Assembly: GCF_014287775.1 (NCBI RefSeq) | Contig: NZ_JACOOZ010000007.1 | Coordinates: 1 to 64,000 of the forward strand | Source: Eubacterium_G segne | Lineage (GTDB): Bacteria > Bacillota > Clostridia > Lachnospirales > Lachnospiraceae | Direction: 5' to 3' | Length of the DNA: 64,000 nucleotides | Part shown: in pieces, positions 62,478 to 64,000 of the stretch | Position numbering within the stretch: the first letter of the stretch is position 1 | How the letters are laid out: every line of letters starts with the position of its first letter | Translations under genes and position numbers: made by a program | The notes under the pieces: model-generated | Told to the model about the DNA's origin: nothing | Seen by the model: the letters and a program-made list of their open reading frames with translations, nothing else | Databases searched by the model: none

Positions 62478-63054
62478 TTAAGGATTTACAACTCCCCCAT
62501 TCCAGCCATATTCCACAGGTTGCTTTAAATAATAAGGATTTTTCCTGCTTAAAACTTCTGTATTATGAAGTATGTTATTGTATATGTAATTATGCTGATT
62601 TTGATTATTTGCCATGTTATTTAAATAGAAATAATTTGCTATTTGTGCTACTGATATGGAACGTACGTTTTCGCTGTATATAATAGCTGTTTTAGCTTCG
62701 CCATCGGTATTATATTCTGCCGTAACAAAGGTTCTTATATGAATACTGTTAGCCACAAAATCATTCATCATTTCCATTGTACGCACATAATATGTATTTT
62801 CTTTATCATCAATATTCCTTTACTTTGTAATCCACACCATTTAAAGTTATAATACTTCCCTTGTTCGGTGCATTTCCCACTACCCTGAAAGCAATGTTTA
62901 ACTCATCTGTATTGTTAGACATTCTTATTTGAAAACCGGTTATTCCTACTTTAGAGCTTATAAGGGTTTCCTCTGCCTTTACACAATTTCCCATAATTCC
63001 ACCTAAAGCAATAAATGCTAATATAATAAAAATATTTCCCGCTTTCTTTAACAT
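62478..63054 (-). pseudogene. Secreted protein broken by a frameshift
   Basis: A first frame (63054-62809, 81 codons) has a signal peptide (MLKKAGNIFIILAFIALGG) and ends at KVKEY-stop. A second frame (GTG at 62786, stop at 62478, 102 codons) has no signal. Reading the second frame back across the gap gives DDKENTYYVRTMEMMNDF, which follows naturally from KVKEY. Loss of two bases (or gain of one) in GAATATTGATGAT would split one gene into these two. No enzyme motif is visible; I do not recognise the family. The 5' part has AAAGGATAAAG before its ATG. Confidence 0.6.
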
Positions 63055-63170
63055 ACTTTATCCTTTCATAAATCCTGTTTTTACAAATTGCGCACCGACA
63101 TTAATAAAAACATCGATGCGTAATCTAATTGCCTGTTATATATTATATATCACTAAAATATTTTAGTTTA

Positions 63171-63344
63171 TTACATTCCTCCACCTGAATGTGGTAAGTT
63201 AGGTAATGTGGTAACTTCCGGAATTGACAAATCCTGATCTGATTTTGTAACAACATCACCATCAATTATATCTACCATGGTTCTTGTATTAACATCAAAT
63301 CTATTGACAACAATTTCCGGTGTTTCATATTTATTACGTTTCAT
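63171..63344 (-). CDS. 57-residue hypothetical peptide with Gly-rich end
   Basis: The ATG at 63344 with AGGAGAATGATATT before it encodes MKRNKYETPEIVVNRFDVNT at the N-terminus, a middle Asp/Val/Ile-rich region and a C-terminus LPNLPHSGGGM. The opening 'K.YE.PEi' and the Gly-rich tail resemble the short proteins of unknown role found near surface or peptide genes in Lachnospiraceae. There is no signal peptide, so an unmodified role in the cytoplasm or a leader-type precursor are both possible. It lies 116 bp before the frameshifted secreted gene. Confidence 0.5.
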   Translation of the reverse strand: MKRNKYETPEIVVNRFDVNTRTMVDIIDGDVVTKSDQDLSIPEVTTLPNLPHSGGGM

Positions 63345-63382
63345 AATATCATTCTCCTATCATACTATGTACCGCCCCCTCC

Positions 63383-63416
63383 CTTCGGTCAGCGGCAACT
63401 CGTCGGAAACATTTTT
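63383..63416 (-). repeat. 34-bp dispersed element, copy 2
   Basis: Second copy of the element at 10020-10053, same strand and also in the 5' leader of a small gene. It reads NVSDELPLTEG on the minus strand without a start codon. Five base changes separate the copies, four of them silent in that frame. Confidence 0.5.
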
Positions 63417-63436
63417 ATTTTTTTGCTTTTTAAATC

Positions 63437-63474
63437 AAAAAAACGCACCGGCCTCGTAAAAGTCCAATGCGCTT
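63437..63474 (-). terminator. Terminator after the CotH remnant
   Basis: AAGCGCATTGG pairs with CCGGTGCGTT, with a T run on the minus strand. Confidence 0.75.
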
Positions 63475-63487
63475 TCTTTTTAACTTT

Positions 63488-63718
63488 TTAGTTTATATTC
63501 CACTGAGAACATATCCATTCATTTCCTGATGAATCCTTTTTCGTATAGAATTTAACTGAACTATAGCCAAAATCCACGGTTTTAAACAACTCATTAACTA
63601 TATACATATCCACAAAGGAATCTGTATCAATATATTTAAGAGCGTCATCTGAAGATGTATTTTTCAGTGCTGTTTCAAAATTTGTAAGAGTATTTACCCA
63701 ATTAGTATATTTAGTAGT
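63488..63718 (-). pseudogene. CotH-like kinase C-terminal remnant
   Basis: An open stretch of about 76 codons reads TTKYTNWVNTLTNF, then DALKYIDTDSFVDMYIVNE and LFKTVDFGYSSVKFYTK, ending at a stop. The 'YiDtdSFvDyyivNELfknvD.gysS.yfY' pattern is that of CotH protein kinases, which phosphorylate secreted or spore proteins. A stop stands directly before it and there is no start codon or signal, so it is a fragment. It follows the carbohydrate-binding-type gene ending at 63725. Confidence 0.6.
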
Positions 63719-63724
63719 TTACTC

Positions 63725-64000
63725 CTAATAGTTTTTATCAACCAACCATCCGGCATTTCCCATGGAAGCTCTGTCGCAGGTGATTCCATCTCCTGCATCA
63801 TTAAATTTAATTGTCACCTTAGTGGCACCCTGTGGAACTTCCACTTTAATGTATTGTGACTTTCCGTAGGTTAATACACCTGTAGTTATTGCAGTAGAAC
63901 CGTCAAAAGATACTTCACATTTAACTGATGCCTTGCCATAGTTAGCATCACTTACCACACTATCATCTATACCTGCAATTCCCATAAAGTATTTTGCATT
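63725..64000 (-). CDS. NPCBM-like surface protein, C-terminal part
   Basis: The frame is open to the right edge of the window. The visible 91 residues read NAKYFMGIAGIDDSVVSD, then KASVKCEVSFDGSTAI, and end GITCDRASMGNAGWLVDKNY-stop. The 'GiDd...s.v.f.V..DGs', then 'DAGDGI..D.A..GnA' pattern fits the NPCBM carbohydrate-binding module of secreted glycosidases and surface proteins. The catalytic part, if any, is outside the window. The stop is followed by the CotH remnant. Confidence 0.6.
   Translation of the reverse strand, partial: NAKYFMGIAGIDDSVVSDANYGKASVKCEVSFDGSTAITTGVLTYGKSQYIKVEVPQGATKVTIKFNDAGDGITCDRASMGNAGWLVDKNY

Overview
The window is a chromosomal segment of a low-GC, Gram-positive anaerobe. 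The clostridial-type single-chain PurL, the spoIID/spoIIQ pair, the paired radical SAM/TIGR03915 DNA-repair genes, the T-box in front of ileS, the DUF2520 gene in the pan operon and the lysine-rich C-terminal domains on secreted proteins all point to Firmicutes, class Clostridia, most likely family Lachnospiraceae. The genus cannot be fixed from the sequence alone. Almost all genes lie on the minus strand. There is no phage, plasmid backbone, rRNA, tRNA or CRISPR array.

Layout, left to right. 1-67: 5' end of an Rpn-type nuclease/transposase gene. 402-1634: UDP-sugar dehydrogenase. 1862-8032: gltBD with a two-hairpin antiterminator leader. 8122-9495: rpoD. 9545-15395: a membrane-anchored protein, a HAD phosphatase, a K+/H+ antiporter, a ferritin-like protein, an aldo/keto reductase and a DUF308 membrane protein. 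15736-19491: purL. 19636-21783: a radical SAM repair pair under a LexA box. 21906-26641: hypothetical proteins and a GH25 lysozyme. 26712-30858: pantothenate/CoA operon (DUF2520-panB-panC-panD-coaBC). 31073-36514: a rhodanese-TtcA fusion, a surface-protein remnant, a secreted amidase and a trigger-factor-like lipoprotein. 36752-41007: purF-purB-purC. 41497-44738: gatCAB. 44975-49216: a plus-strand three-gene glycan locus containing a pyruvyltransferase/FrhB fusion. 49368-55339: a PRTase-like protein, a UPF0340 protein, glpK, spoIIQ, spoIID and a decayed nuclease paralogue. 55504-61849: glgP, then ileS with its T-box. 62478-64000: decayed and partial surface/secreted genes and a 57-residue peptide gene.

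How the genes work together. gltBD, purL, purFBC, gatCAB and ileS form a nitrogen, glutamine and translation core. Several of these carry RNA-level control: an ANTAR-like dual hairpin before gltB, a terminator-type leader before purF, and a T-box with an ATC specifier before ileS. The pan operon makes pantothenate and carries it on to phosphopantetheine.

The most unusual feature is the set of intergenic tandem arrays, with periods of 41, 42, 66, 67, 72, 74 and 74 bp. The five large ones sit just 3' of a terminator or of a gene end. The two 74-bp arrays, about 37 kb apart, differ in sequence but match in register. The 66- and 67-bp arrays share the same ATAGACC/GGTCTAT hairpin. Other points to re-examine are the pyruvyltransferase-FrhB fusion locus, a SpoIID/SpoIIQ pair that both appear to lack catalytic residues, and a possible Shine-Dalgarno-sequestering switch before the Rpn nuclease.
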